Source of the DNA: RCIO01 sp964629765
GTDB lineage: Bacteria > Pseudomonadota > Alphaproteobacteria > Rhizobiales > Rhizobiaceae
Assembly (NCBI GenBank): GCA_964629765.1
Contig: CAZVTK010000002.1
Coordinates: 1-64,000 of the forward strand
Direction: 5' to 3'
Length of the DNA stretch: 64,000 nucleotides
The notes below the pieces were generated by a model. The model was given only the letters and a program-made list of their open reading frames with translations. It was not told the DNA's origin and searched no databases. Below, in pieces: positions 17,197 through 26,071 of the stretch (position 1 is its first letter; each line of letters starts with the position of its first letter). Made by a program: the position numbers and the translations under genes.

Positions 17197-18783
17197 ATGA
17201 GGGTGGATTGGCTGCTTACCGGGGGCAATATCCGCACGTTCGACCCGTCGACCCCATCGGCAACGGCGCTGGCCATTGCGAATGGACGGATTGCCGCCGT
17301 CGGGTCCGACCGGGAGCTCGAGGCCCTCTTTTCACATCACAACCCGAAACGGACCGACCTGCGCGGAGCGGCGGTGACGCCCGGTCTTTGCGACACGCAT
17401 ATGCATTTCGAGAAAATCGCCCACGAACTCGAAATGCTGCAACTGGGGGACGTAAAAAGCATTGCCGAAGTGCTTCAAGCGGTGAGGCTGAAAGCGGACA
17501 AACGGAAGAAGGGCGCATGGATCCGCGCCTTCGGCGACGCCTGGCATGAAGAGAACCTGGCCGAACGGCGCCTGCCGACGCGGCGCGAGCTCACCGAAGC
17601 AGCTCCCGACCATCCGATCTTTCTCTACCGCCGCCCGCTGGTGGTGCTGAACGACGCGGCCGTGGGTGCCCTCGCCGAGCATCTGGCCGGGTGTTCGCCG
17701 GAAGACTGGGATGCCGAAAGCGGCCTGCTCCTCGGCCCTGTGGTCCGCAAGCTCAACGACTGGCTTTTCAGCCTGGCAACGCAGGACATCGAATATTGCA
17801 TGGACGTCCTGAAGGAGGGCGGCCGCAAGCTCCTGGCGATGGGAATCACGACCATCGTCGACCCCGGCCTTGCGGCCGCATTCAATCAGTCCTGGGATCT
17901 CTATCGCCGGGTCATCGCATCCGGCGGCCTGCACCAGCGCATCTTCCTGATGAACCGGATAGACTATCGCCGCCCCCTGGCGGAGGAGCTCGCCCGTTTC
18001 AAGGCAAGCAGCGTGCTGCCCATGGAGGGCGACGACCATCTGCGGGCGTGGGCCCTGAAGTTGTTCATGGACGGCGAGTTCGCCGATGCGCTGATGCGTC
18101 CCGGACAGGAGCTCGCGACTCCCGGTATCCGGCGGTATTCGGACGCGGAGCTGCTCCTCATCGTCCGCACCTGCGCCGAGCGCGGATGGCCGATGGTCGT
18201 CCATGTGATGGGGGGAGGCGCCATACGAGCGGTTATCGACGCCGTGGCGGAGGCGCATTCCAGAGGATTCGGACTGGCTCCCAATCAGGTTACGCTGGCC
18301 CACGGCTTCCTCATGGACGAGGAAGACATGGCGGACTGCGTGCGGCTGAACATCGGTCTTTCCGTCCAGCCGCTGCTCGCCTACGTCTTCGTGAACGAGA
18401 TGCGCAAGGCTTGGGGGCCGCTGAGCGACCAGACGAACCGCCTCAGGTCGATGTGGGAACACGGCGTCAAGTTTGCCGCGGGATCCGATACGCAGCCATG
18501 TCCTCCCTTGCTGGGGGCAAGCATCGCCGTGCGCCGCCGCGCCTCCGACGGCTCCTCGATCGGCGATCGGGAGGCGATCGATCCGGAACTGGCCCTGGCC
18601 TTGTACACGCGGCATGCCGGCGAATATGTCAACGATACCAGTATCGGCACCTTGTCGGTGGGCTCGCATGCGGACTTCGTCGTCTGGCCTCATGACCTGT
18701 TGTCCGTCGACATCGAGAAATGGCCCGCGCTGCGCGCGTCTCTCGTCGCCATCCGCGGCCGCGAGGTCTGGTCCGCAGCTTGA
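17197..18783 (+). CDS. amidohydrolase family protein (YtcJ-like, DUF/Amidohydro_3)
   Basis: A 528-residue metal-dependent hydrolase. The first metal motif HxH is CDTHMHFEK, a later histidine cluster is MVVHVMGGG and LAHGFLMDEEDM, and the metal/base aspartate is in FAAGSDTQP near the C-terminus. The composite N- and C-terminal beta sandwich of the family flanks the barrel (LLTGGNIRTFDP; GSHADFVVWPHD). These enzymes hydrolyse amides, ureas or imines, and the substrate is not predictable. ATG 17197 is preceded by CAGGAGG. It has no co-directional partner and its slightly lower GC fits the start of accessory DNA. Confidence 0.9.
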   Translation: MRVDWLLTGGNIRTFDPSTPSATALAIANGRIAAVGSDRELEALFSHHNPKRTDLRGAAVTPGLCDTHMHFEKIAHELEMLQLGDVKSIAEVLQAVRLKADKRKKGAWIRAFGDAWHEENLAERRLPTRRELTEAAPDHPIFLYRRPLVVLNDAAVGALAEHLAGCSPEDWDAESGLLLGPVVRKLNDWLFSLATQDIEYCMDVLKEGGRKLLAMGITTIVDPGLAAAFNQSWDLYRRVIASGGLHQRIFLMNRIDYRRPLAEELARFKASSVLPMEGDDHLRAWALKLFMDGEFADALMRPGQELATPGIRRYSDAELLLIVRTCAERGWPMVVHVMGGGAIRAVIDAVAEAHSRGFGLAPNQVTLAHGFLMDEEDMADCVRLNIGLSVQPLLAYVFVNEMRKAWGPLSDQTNRLRSMWEHGVKFAAGSDTQPCPPLLGASIAVRRRASDGSSIGDREAIDPELALALYTRHAGEYVNDTSIGTLSVGSHADFVVWPHDLLSVDIEKWPALRASLVAIRGREVWSAA

Positions 18784-19184
18784 TCGCGGCGGCGACAGCC
18801 GCCGCGGTTCAACCGCGGCAGCCAGCGCACGGGCCTGATAGAAGGATGTGTCTTGGCCATTGCGTCCCCCAGGCGATGAGTACGCTTCGCCGTGATCTCC
18901 CGCGGGCCGGCAAGGTTTCAACGCTTGCTGCGAACCGCCTGCCGCCTGCGAAAATCACGCCCAGCCGCACGCCCTCTGGGAAACCTGTGCGCAGGCAGCT
19001 ACCACAAGCGCGCGATCGGCCAGCTCAATACGCATTTTCCGCTGGGCAGGTGAGGTTGGCGAAACGAAAGACGGAGGCATACGGGACAACAGGGGATGGT
19101 GCGCGCGGCACCATGCGGGTTTGCGCTGCTGCGTAATTCCCTGTTGCAATCGGCCGCGAGTTCAGCCATAGAGGCGCCGCGCGA
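18784..19184. other. gene-free stretch before the tRNA
   Basis: About 400 bp between the amidohydrolase stop and tRNA-Gly. Open frames here are short and lack ribosome sites and recognisable protein sequence. I see no strong palindrome. The tRNA promoter must lie at its right end, but no clear -35/-10 pair stands out. Confidence 0.6.
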
Positions 19185-19259
19185 GCGGGTGTAGCTCAGG
19201 GGTAGAGCACAACCTTGCCAAGGTTGGGGTCGAGGGTTCGAATCCCTTCGCCCGCTCCA
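19185..19259 (+). tRNA. tRNA-Gly (anticodon GCC)
   Basis: A complete cloverleaf. Acceptor GCGGGTG pairs with CGCCCGC (one G-T), the D-arm is GCTC-AGGGGTAGA-GC, the anticodon stem is CAACC/GGTTG with loop TTGCCAA and anticodon GCC at 19217-19219, and the T-arm is GAGGG-TTCGAAT-CCCTT. The CCA end is encoded (19257-19259). It reads GGC and GGU glycine codons. It stands alone and marks the switch from conserved genes to catabolic and broken genes, so it could be an island boundary, but I see no second copy of its 3' end. Confidence 0.97.
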
Positions 19260-19479
19260 GTCACCCAACCAGCCAGAAGCCGCGGCTTTCGTGTTTTCCG
19301 GACGGTTGAAATCGCAGGGCGCGGAAGCGGCGGGAAGCGGCTCGGTCACCGCGCGGTTACCAATTCAGAAAATCCTCGGGACGTGAAATCGCGGTGTCGC
19401 AGGGGTATGCGGCGGTTGAGTGTGCGACTGTCGCGGTGCACTCTCCCCGTCGGTTTGTTCCCCGAGGGTCGTATCTGCC

Positions 19480-19653
19480 ATGGCCGATGTTCTCATGCCT
19501 ATGCTGATCGGTCTTCTTCTGGCCGTTCCAATCGTTGTGGCAATCAGGGTCTATCGCGGCAGAGCAGCAAATCGACGTCCATCGACTCCCGAGGTACCCG
19601 CTTCCCGGCAGCACCGACGGGCGATCGAACGACGCGTAAACAAGGGGCGCTGA
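19480..19653 (+). CDS. small single-pass membrane protein
   Basis: A 57-residue frame: one hydrophobic segment near the N-terminus (MPMLIGLLLAVPIVVAI), then a short basic, proline-containing cytoplasmic-type tail (RVYRGRAANRRPSTPEVP, ending RRVNKGR). GAGGG lies about 11 bases before the ATG. The membrane-plus-basic-tail design is plausible for a real small protein, but there is no family match I recognise and no operon context (the neighbouring ADP-ribosylglycohydrolase remnant is on the other strand). The flanking 19260-19479 holds nothing recognisable. Confidence 0.4.
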   Translation: MADVLMPMLIGLLLAVPIVVAIRVYRGRAANRRPSTPEVPASRQHRRAIERRVNKGR

Positions 19654-19678
19654 TGACAAGGTTGATATACTGCGAGGC

Positions 19679-20729
19679 TCACCATCCGGGATAGCGCGAC
19701 CAAAGCACCTCTGGATCGACATTGCCTCCCACGAAGCTCGCGAGATCACGCGCCAAGATTCCGATCACGTCGCGCAACTCCACCTGCTCCGTCCACGTCT
19801 CGGGGAGCGACGCTACGCTATGCGCAGCCCCCACGATATTGCCGGTGATGGCTCCGATGGAGTCGGAGTCGCCGCTATGATTGACGGCGGCAATGATCGC
19901 CTCACGAGGGCTGTCGGCCGCGAGTGCACAAAGAACCGAGATGCCGAGCGCTTCTTCCGCCACCCAGCCTTCGCCGAGTTCGGGCAGGCGTTCGCGCCAA
20001 TCGTCCGTTTCGCTCAGCAGGAGCGCCCTTTCCAAGGCATCCAGCACCTCGCGCGCTTCCGGCTTTGTCTGAAGCAGAGACAACGTGCGCTCGGCGGCTT
20101 CACGCAAATCCCTGCCTTCGCATACGAATGCGATGATGCCGGCCAAGGCGCCCGATGAAAAGGCTGCCGATGGGTGCCCGTGGGTCGTGCGCGCCGTCTC
20201 GGCCGCGAGATCGAAGGCGCGGGCCGGATCGTCCACGGCCGTAAAGCCGAAGGGCGCATCGCGCATGACCGTGCCGCAGCCCTTGCTGTTGTTCCGGGCT
20301 GCCTCACCGAAAGCGCTATTGCTGCGGAGCGCGGACAGGCATGTCATGCCCGGCGCCCGTTGAGCCCAAAGCCGCCTGTCGCGGACAAGCCAGCCGTCGA
20401 GCTCTTCGTTTGACCTGAGAAGGCTGATATCCTCGTCCTGCGTCACCAGCCAGCGCCGATAGGCGTGATGCACAACCGACGGGATATGGCAGATGCCTTT
20501 CGCGGCACCGCGCACCGAAGCCCGGATCAACCCTTCCACCGTGAAGAGCGTCATCTGCGTGTCGTCGGTGATCGCGCCGAAGACGCCATAGGCTTCATCG
20601 AACCCGGTAATGCCGTCGGGGCCGTAGCCGGAGAGGATTTCCTCAATCGCGAGAAACTCCACAGGCGCCCAGAGCATCGCCGCAGGCCCCTCCGAGAAGG
20701 CACTCGTAGATGCGGTCGTACAACGTCAT
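19679..20729 (-). pseudogene. ADP-ribosylglycohydrolase (DraG family), frameshifted
   Basis: DraG-family hydrolases remove ADP-ribose from modified targets using two Mg2+. The natural start is ATG 20729: MTLYDRIYECLLGGACGDALGA, the conserved N-terminus. The frame then breaks at about 20664-20670. Two bases appear to be missing from a GGCGCGCC-like run, so translation ends after CGVSRD. The other frame continues with PVEFLAIEEIL, GAITDDTQMTLFT (metal-binding TDDT), NHSGDSDSIGAITGN (second metal motif) and runs to 19679; with two bases restored the gene would be 350 residues. An internal ATG (20677) would give 332 residues lacking the GDALG segment. It is a decayed gene or a base-call error. 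Confidence 0.8.
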
Positions 20730-20955
20730 GCTAACTCGTTCTCCAGCCGCTGGCTGATCGCTACGGGCGTGAGCCACAGAACTCAAACACGCGCACCTGT
20801 GCGCTGCATGGGCAAGCCCGCGTCGGGCTGCCGTCCAAGGTGGAAACTACTCCGGCGTGGTGGCGCGGTTGGTCGGCCCGTTGCAGTTTGCCGTCTGCCA
20901 CGGATCTATGCGCCGGTTCTCGGCGCCGACGCCTGCACCCCCCAGCGGCGGCTCT

Positions 20956-20971
20956 GCGCACTTTTGTTCGG
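20956..20971. promoter_or_regulatory. IclR-type operator-like site upstream of the iclR-family gene
   Basis: GCGCACTTTTGTTCGG matches the site at 29714 (TCGCACAATTGTTCGG) at 13 of 16 positions. It lies 91 bp before the regulator's ATG. A GATAAT -10-like hexamer is at 20994-20999, with no good -35 at the right distance, so the site sits where an activator would stand in. Otherwise the 332-bp gap 20730-21061 shows no gene. Confidence 0.5.
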
Positions 20972-21061
20972 AGAGCCTTGCGCTGCGTTCCTGGATAATG
21001 GCAGAACCTTCCCATCTTCGTGCGACCGGGAATATCCGCCGGGGGGAACGGGCAAATCAGC

Positions 21062-21850
21062 ATGCCAGAAGAAACGCCGAGATATAACGAGGACAACTCG
21101 CGCGACTACGTCACGTCCTTCGCCCGCGGGCTCGACGTGATAAGGACGTTCACGCGCTCGCGGCCGCGCATGACGTTGAGCGAGGTTGCCAGGGAGGCCG
21201 ACATGAACCGCGCGGCGGCGCGGCGCTTCCTTCTCACGCTGGTCCGGGACGGCTATGCCGATTTCGACGGCAAGTTCTTCAGACTGCGATCCAAGATCCT
21301 GGAGCTGGGTTTTTCGGCGCTCGCTTCCATGAACCTGCCCGAGATCGTCCAGCCGGTGCTGAACGATCTGGCCGAGAAGCTGCAGGAGTCCTGCTTCTGC
21401 GTCGTCCTCGACGGCGATTCGGTCATCTATGTGGCCGCCGCAAAATCGCGGCGCGTGATCAATGCATCGGTCGAACTCGGCAGCCGCGCGCCTGCCCATT
21501 GCATGTCCTCGGGACGCGTCCTTCTCGCGAGCCTCAAATCGGATGAGTTGAACACCATCCTCGAGAACATGACGATCGAGGCGCTGACGGAGAACACCGT
21601 CACGTCCAAGACGAAATTGCGTAGCGCAATCAACGAGGTGCGGAGCAAGGGATACTCGATCGTCGATCAGGAATACGAGATCGGCCTGCGCTCCATCTCG
21701 GTCCCGGTCTTCGATCGCACGCGGGCCGTGATCGCCGCGCTGAACGTCACCTGCCCGAGTCCGCGCTACACCATCGAGGACATGATGCAGAAGGTTCTGC
21801 CCGCGCTGCTCGACAGCGCCAGCAGGATCACGCTCTCCTTGCCGCATTGA
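21062..21850 (+). CDS. IclR-family transcriptional regulator (PcaR/PcaU/PobR type)
   Basis: A 262-residue regulator with an N-terminal winged helix-turn-helix (YVTSFARGLDVIRTFTRSRPRMTLSEVAREADMNRAAARRFLLTLVRDGY, residues about 15-65) and a C-terminal GAF-like effector domain (about 85-255). The FARGLDVI opening and the SRAPAHCMSSGRVLLA segment place it with the PcaU/PobR branch, whose members often activate aromatic catabolic genes. ATG 21062 starts MPEETPRYNEDNS; the frame is open upstream but has no better start. It is convergent with the SDR at 21891, and the similar sites at 20956, 22695, 23013, 28839 and 29714 suggest it controls the TRAP/SDR block. Confidence 0.92.
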   Translation: MPEETPRYNEDNSRDYVTSFARGLDVIRTFTRSRPRMTLSEVAREADMNRAAARRFLLTLVRDGYADFDGKFFRLRSKILELGFSALASMNLPEIVQPVLNDLAEKLQESCFCVVLDGDSVIYVAAAKSRRVINASVELGSRAPAHCMSSGRVLLASLKSDELNTILENMTIEALTENTVTSKTKLRSAINEVRSKGYSIVDQEYEIGLRSISVPVFDRTRAVIAALNVTCPSPRYTIEDMMQKVLPALLDSASRITLSLPH

Positions 21851-21890
21851 GGCGGGTTGCCGCGCCGCGAGAGGCCGGTCGCCCCTCGAC

Positions 21891-22646
21891 TCACGATGCG
21901 TTGGTCGGCTCCCGGCCGGGCTGGGCGAAGCGCAGCCCGGCGATCGTCTGATATGTCGGCCATATTTCCATCAGGCTGACGTTCATGCGCCACGGCGCCG
22001 AAAGCGCGAAGATCACCGCGTCGACGATGTCGTCGGCCTGGAGCGAATCGTGTGCCTCGATGAAGGCCCGGCCGGCCTGCTCGCCGAAGGTGCGCTCGAA
22101 CATCTCGGTAGCGACGCGGCCGGGCGCGATCACGGTGACCCGCACGCGGGTGCCGAACAGGTCGTGCCTCAACTGCTGGGAGAAGGCGTGAACGCCGGCC
22201 TTCGCTGCGTGATAGACGGCGTTGCCCGCGAAACCGTGCAGCCCGGAGATCGAGCCGAGATTGACGATGTGCCCCCTGTCGCGGCGCCGCATGCCGGGCA
22301 TGCAGAGCCGCGTCACGTCGATGAGCGCGGCGAGGTTCGTGTCCAGCACCGCCGACACGTCGCCGGCCGCGGTCTGCTCCAGCCGCTCAGGCCGGTTGAC
22401 GCCGGCGGCGTTCACCAGGATGTCGGCGTCGAGGCCGGGGACGAGACCTTCCAGGGCCGCGCCGTCGCGGATGTCCATCGGATGCGCGATGCAGCCGGTT
22501 TCTTCCGCCATGCGGGCCAGGCGCCCCGCGTCGCGCGCCAGCGCATGCACCACCAGTCCGGCCGCCGTCAGCCGGCGCACCGCCGCGGCGCCGATGCCCG
22601 ACGAGGCGCCTGTGACGATCGCGGTGCGGTATTGGGTAATGGGCAT
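21891..22646 (-). CDS. SDR family oxidoreductase
   Basis: A 251-residue classical short-chain dehydrogenase with cofactor loop TGASSGIG, NAAGVNRPE, catalytic Ser (NLGSISGL) and YHAAKAG. It resembles serine 3-dehydrogenase/YdfG-type NADP enzymes (HALARDAGRLARMAEETG; DSLQADDIVDAVIFAL), which oxidise small 3-hydroxy acids or alcohols. A TTG start at 22679 with AGGA upstream would add eleven residues. It diverges from the TRAP operon and shares a control region with it, so its substrate is probably the imported compound or its first product. Confidence 0.88.
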   Translation of the reverse strand: MPITQYRTAIVTGASSGIGAAAVRRLTAAGLVVHALARDAGRLARMAEETGCIAHPMDIRDGAALEGLVPGLDADILVNAAGVNRPERLEQTAAGDVSAVLDTNLAALIDVTRLCMPGMRRRDRGHIVNLGSISGLHGFAGNAVYHAAKAGVHAFSQQLRHDLFGTRVRVTVIAPGRVATEMFERTFGEQAGRAFIEAHDSLQADDIVDAVIFALSAPWRMNVSLMEIWPTYQTIAGLRFAQPGREPTNAS

Positions 22647-22694
22647 TTCGGCTTTCTTGTCGACTCGAGAATCCGTCAATCGCTATCCTGATTA

Positions 22695-22710
22695 TCGCAC
22701 GTTTGTTCAT
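22695..22710. promoter_or_regulatory. IclR-type operator-like site A (toward SDR)
   Basis: TCGCACGTTTGTTCAT, oriented so that its GTGCGA end points to the SDR gene on the minus strand, 48 bases from that gene's ATG. It shares TCGCAC and TTGTTC with the site at 29714. It lies at the SDR end of the 466-bp divergent region 22647-23112, which contains no gene. Confidence 0.5.
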
Positions 22711-23012
22711 CATTCGCACCATGTCAATCCAGGTGAGATCGGACCCGTGGCGGCGGCGCAGAAAGGTCCGCGGCTGGCCGCGATGTCCGGCCGCTGCTTC
22801 GCCGTGTCGGCGGGCGCCACGGGAAGAGCAATCGATCCGGGCTTCCGCGTGGCAACGGCGTGCTTGCCGGTTGGTGCGGGCATGAACGAATATGACCGTG
22901 CCGCGAGCGTCACGGAGATGAGGTCGAGCCGCTGGAGATCGCGGCGGCGGCCAGGAGACGAGGCGGGTTCCGGAATAGATTTCAAATTTCCAAGGATCGG
23001 CGGTATGCCATT

Positions 23013-23062
23013 TGCGAACACTTGTGCGATAGATTGACACGTGGAAATCGCCGGCTCATAGT
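23013..23062 (+). promoter_or_regulatory. TRAP-operon promoter with upstream IclR-type site B
   Basis: TGCGAACACTTGTGCGA (23013-23029) is a near-palindrome around ACAnTTGT. Four bases after it a sigma-70-like promoter begins: TTGACA (23034-23039), 17-base spacer, CATAGT (23057-23062). A site immediately upstream of -35 suits activation by the IclR-family protein. The predicted start of transcription is about 45 bases before the dctP ATG. Confidence 0.6.
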
Positions 23063-23112
23063 GCCGGCGCGATACGGCTCGCCGTACTCGCTTTGGGGAT
23101 CCACAAGCTGAT

Positions 23113-24162
23113 ATGGAGTCATCGATGGGTTGGGTCGGTCTATTCAAGGCGGTCGCCGCCGCGGGCGTGGCTGTGGGCCTCGCTTCAGCAGGAGGCGTCT
23201 CGTCCGCATTCGCTCAGGAAACAACGACCTGGAAGATCCAGAGCAACTGGCTGCCGGGCAACAAGCTCTATGACAGCGTGCTCGATCTGGCCAAGCGTGT
23301 CGACACGATGAGCCAGGGCCGTCTCAAGATCGAGCTGCTGCCTGCCGGCGCGGTCGTCGCCACGAACCAGACGCTCGAGGCCGTCCAGTCCGGCATCCTT
23401 GACGGCCATATTTCCTATCCGACGCTGTTTGCCGGCGTCGATCCGGGCTTCGCTCCGCTGGGCGACATTCCGGGCGCATACAGCGAGCGCTACCAGACGC
23501 TCGAATTCATGTATTATTACGGCGGCGTCGACATGCTGCGCGAGGCCTACAGCCAGTTCAACCTGCACCTGATCGGCGTCGGGACGGGTTCCTGGGAGGC
23601 TATTCCCTCCCGTGTTCCGATCGCCAAGCTGGACGACTTCAAGGGCGTCAAGCTGCGCACGCCGCCGGGCCTGGCCTCACTGATCTGGGAGCGCTTCGGC
23701 GCGGTGCCGGTCGTCATGCCGCAGACGGAGGTCTTCTCCGCTCTGGAAAAGGGCGTGATCGACGCGGCCGACGACGGCTCGCTCTCCTACAACTTCCAGG
23801 TCGGCGACTATGACGTCGCCAAGTATACGCTGCTCAACAGCCCGCATTCCAACGGCGTGTGGGACTTCTCCGTGAACCAGGCCAGGTGGGACGCGCTGCC
23901 CGACGACATCAAGCTGATGCTCCAGATCGGCATGCGCGACATCATGTTCCAGAACATCGCCACGGCGTCGCGCGACGACGAGGAGGTGCTTGCCAAGGCC
24001 GGCGAGATCGGGCTGACCATCAACAGGCTCAGCGACGAGGACCGCGCCCGCTACCGCAAGGTCGCGATCGAGGTGTGGGACGAGTGGGCCAAGAGGAGCG
24101 AGTTCTCCAAGAGGGTCATCGACGCCCACAAGGCGTTCCTGACCAGGAAGGGCCTGCTGTAG
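23113..24162 (+). CDS. TRAP transporter substrate-binding protein (DctP/TakP type)
   Basis: A 349-residue periplasmic receptor. A Sec signal peptide covers residues 1 to about 35 (VAVGLASAGGVSSAFAQ, cut after AFA). The DctP fold follows: WKIQSNWLPGNKLYDSVLDLAKRV, ELLPAGAVVATNQTLEAVQSG, and the carboxylate-binding arginine region GVKLRTPPGLAS. It resembles the mannitol/chloroaromatic/2-oxo-acid (TakP-like) branch, so an organic or aromatic acid is a fair guess. First gene of a TRAP operon that continues through the permeases to four enzymes. A strong hairpin follows it. Confidence 0.93.
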   Translation: MESSMGWVGLFKAVAAAGVAVGLASAGGVSSAFAQETTTWKIQSNWLPGNKLYDSVLDLAKRVDTMSQGRLKIELLPAGAVVATNQTLEAVQSGILDGHISYPTLFAGVDPGFAPLGDIPGAYSERYQTLEFMYYYGGVDMLREAYSQFNLHLIGVGTGSWEAIPSRVPIAKLDDFKGVKLRTPPGLASLIWERFGAVPVVMPQTEVFSALEKGVIDAADDGSLSYNFQVGDYDVAKYTLLNSPHSNGVWDFSVNQARWDALPDDIKLMLQIGMRDIMFQNIATASRDDEEVLAKAGEIGLTINRLSDEDRARYRKVAIEVWDEWAKRSEFSKRVIDAHKAFLTRKGLL

Positions 24163-24169
24163 CGCCTTC

Positions 24170-24239
24170 TCCGCCGCGACCCTGGGCAGACCGCGGACCG
24201 TCGGACGGTTCCGTGCGGTCTTTCCGGGGTCGCGGCGGA
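24170..24239 (+). promoter_or_regulatory. long hairpin between dctP-like and dctQ-like genes
   Basis: A 13-bp perfect stem (24170-24182 with 24227-24239) encloses a second stem with 7-bp arms (24188-24194 with 24215-24221). It fills the 111-bp gap between the binding-protein and small-permease genes. With no T run, it likely blocks 3' exonucleases or attenuates reading, giving more binding protein than permease. Confidence 0.7.
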
Positions 24240-24273
24240 CCTATCTGGATGCATCACTCGTCGGGTTCGGCCC

Positions 24274-24744
24274 ATGCTTTCTCGCTTCAACAAGCTGCTG
24301 GGCGTCAGCCTCTCCTATGGCTACGCAATCGTTGCGGCGCTGACCCTGTTCGAGGTCGGTGCCCGCTATATCTTCAATTCGCCCACGCAATGGTCCGTGG
24401 AGGTCGTGATCTTCATCGCGGCCCTGCACTATATTTTCGGCGGGGCGCAGGCCGCTGCCGACGAGAGCCATATCCGCATCACCGCGGTCTACGACCGCCT
24501 CTCCCCCCGCCTGCGATACGCGCTCACCATACTGGAGCGTCTCATCACCATAGCGGTCTGCGGCCTCGTCGGGCTCTGGGCCTTCTACCAGGCCAGGTTC
24601 TCGCTGAAGATCAACGAGCATAGCGGCTCGAACTGGAATCCGCCGACACCCATGATCATCAAGGTTGCCGTCTGCATCGGCGTCGTGCTGATGGGCCTGC
24701 AAGCCGTCGAATACCTCATCCGTGACCTCCGGAGAAAGAAATGA
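24274..24744 (+). CDS. TRAP transporter small permease (DctQ family)
   Basis: A 156-residue inner-membrane protein with four predicted helices. The first is YGYAIVAALTLFEVGARYIF and the pattern WSVEVVIFIAALHYIFGGAQAAADESHIRI is typical of DctQ. It pairs with the large DctM permease and needs the receptor encoded upstream. It overlaps the start of the next gene by four bases (ATGA), so the two permease subunits are co-translated. No clear Shine-Dalgarno precedes its ATG. Confidence 0.92.
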   Translation: MLSRFNKLLGVSLSYGYAIVAALTLFEVGARYIFNSPTQWSVEVVIFIAALHYIFGGAQAAADESHIRITAVYDRLSPRLRYALTILERLITIAVCGLVGLWAFYQARFSLKINEHSGSNWNPPTPMIIKVAVCIGVVLMGLQAVEYLIRDLRRKK

Positions 24745-26054
24745 GCCCCGAGACAGTTACGGTATTCACGCTCGGCCTGCTCTTTCTGTTCATCCTCCTC
24801 GGAATACCGCTTGCGTTCTCGACGCTCGCCACGGCGGCCATCGTCGGCATCTCGATGTTCGGCTTCAACAGCATCCTGCTGATCGCCAGCCGCATCTACG
24901 ACGCGTCCAACAACTACATCCTGCTTGCCGTGCCGCTCTTCATCGTCATGGGCGTCCTCATGGAGAAGGGAGGCGTGGCGTCGAAGCTTTTCACCGTGCT
25001 TCACATCTGGTCCGCCCGCCTGCCGGGCGGGATGGCCGTGGGCTGCATCTTCGCCGGTGCGGTGATGGCCGCGATGGTGGGCGTCGTCGGCGCCGAGATC
25101 ATCACGCTGGGCCTGGTCGCGCTTCCGTCGATGCTGGCGCGCGGCTACGACAAGCAGTTGACGCTCGGCGTGGTCTGCGCCAGCGGATCGCTCGGAGCGA
25201 TGATACCGCCCAGCCTGGTCCTGGTGTTCTACGGGCTGATGGCGGGTGAATCGATTGCCCGCCTGTTTGCCGCGGCGCTGATCCCCGGCATCGTGCTCGC
25301 CCTCAGCTACGCGCTGTACATCATCATCCGGGCATGGATGCAGCCGCATCTCGCGCCGCCGCCGTCGCGCGAGGAGATCGACATGCCGCTTCGCGACAAG
25401 CTGGCGCTCGGCAAGGATCTCATCCTGCCCGCCTTCATCATTCTCGCTGTCCTCGGATCGATCTATTTCGGCATCGCCGCGCCGACGGAGGCTGCCGCCA
25501 TCGGCGTCGCCGGAGCGCTTGTATCGGTGATCGTCCTGGGGCAATTCCGGTGGCGCGACATGCATTCGGTCGTCGTGCAGACCGGAAAATCGATGGGTCC
25601 GGTCATATGGGTCTTCTTCGGCGCCAACGCCCTGATCAGCGTCTATTCGTTGTCGGGCGGCGTCAACTATCTGGCCGGCCTCATAAGGGATCTCCCGCTG
25701 CCGCCGCTGGGGATCCTCATGGTGATCCTGGCCATCCTTTTCGTTCTCGGCATGATCATGGACTGGATCGGGATCGCCATCCTGACGATGCCCATCTTTC
25801 TCCCGGTCATCAAGGCGCTGGGCTACGATCCCGTGTGGTTCGGCGTGGTCTTCTGCCTGAGCATGCAGACCGCCTATCTCACGCCTCCGTTCGGTTCCTC
25901 CGCGTTCTATCTCAAGAGCGTCGCGCCGCCGGACGTCACCCTGGGCGACATCTTCCGCTCGATCTGGCCTTTCGTTGCCCTGCAGACGGTCGTGATGGGG
26001 CTCCTGATCGCCGCCCCGGATCTGGCGCTCTGGCTCCCCTCGCGGATGCGTTAG
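24741..26054 (+). CDS. TRAP transporter large permease (DctM family)
   Basis: A 437-residue membrane protein with about twelve helices; it carries the Na+-coupled substrate translocation. Family motifs: LLGIPLAFSTLATA, PLFIVMGVLMEKGGVASKL, GAMIPPSLVLVFYGLMAGESI and PVIKALGYDPVWFGV with TAYLTPPFGSSAFYLKSV near the end. Length is normal. With the two upstream genes it forms a complete high-affinity TRAP uptake system, driven by the promoter at 23034. Confidence 0.95.
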   Translation: MSPETVTVFTLGLLFLFILLGIPLAFSTLATAAIVGISMFGFNSILLIASRIYDASNNYILLAVPLFIVMGVLMEKGGVASKLFTVLHIWSARLPGGMAVGCIFAGAVMAAMVGVVGAEIITLGLVALPSMLARGYDKQLTLGVVCASGSLGAMIPPSLVLVFYGLMAGESIARLFAAALIPGIVLALSYALYIIIRAWMQPHLAPPPSREEIDMPLRDKLALGKDLILPAFIILAVLGSIYFGIAAPTEAAAIGVAGALVSVIVLGQFRWRDMHSVVVQTGKSMGPVIWVFFGANALISVYSLSGGVNYLAGLIRDLPLPPLGILMVILAILFVLGMIMDWIGIAILTMPIFLPVIKALGYDPVWFGVVFCLSMQTAYLTPPFGSSAFYLKSVAPPDVTLGDIFRSIWPFVALQTVVMGLLIAAPDLALWLPSRMR

Positions 26055-26071
26055 GAACAGGCGGAGCGCGC

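Noticed and set aside
19185..19259. Direct repeat of the tRNA-Gly 3' end as attR
   Set aside because: I looked for the final bases (TTCGAATCCCTTCGCCCGC) elsewhere in the window and did not find a second copy.
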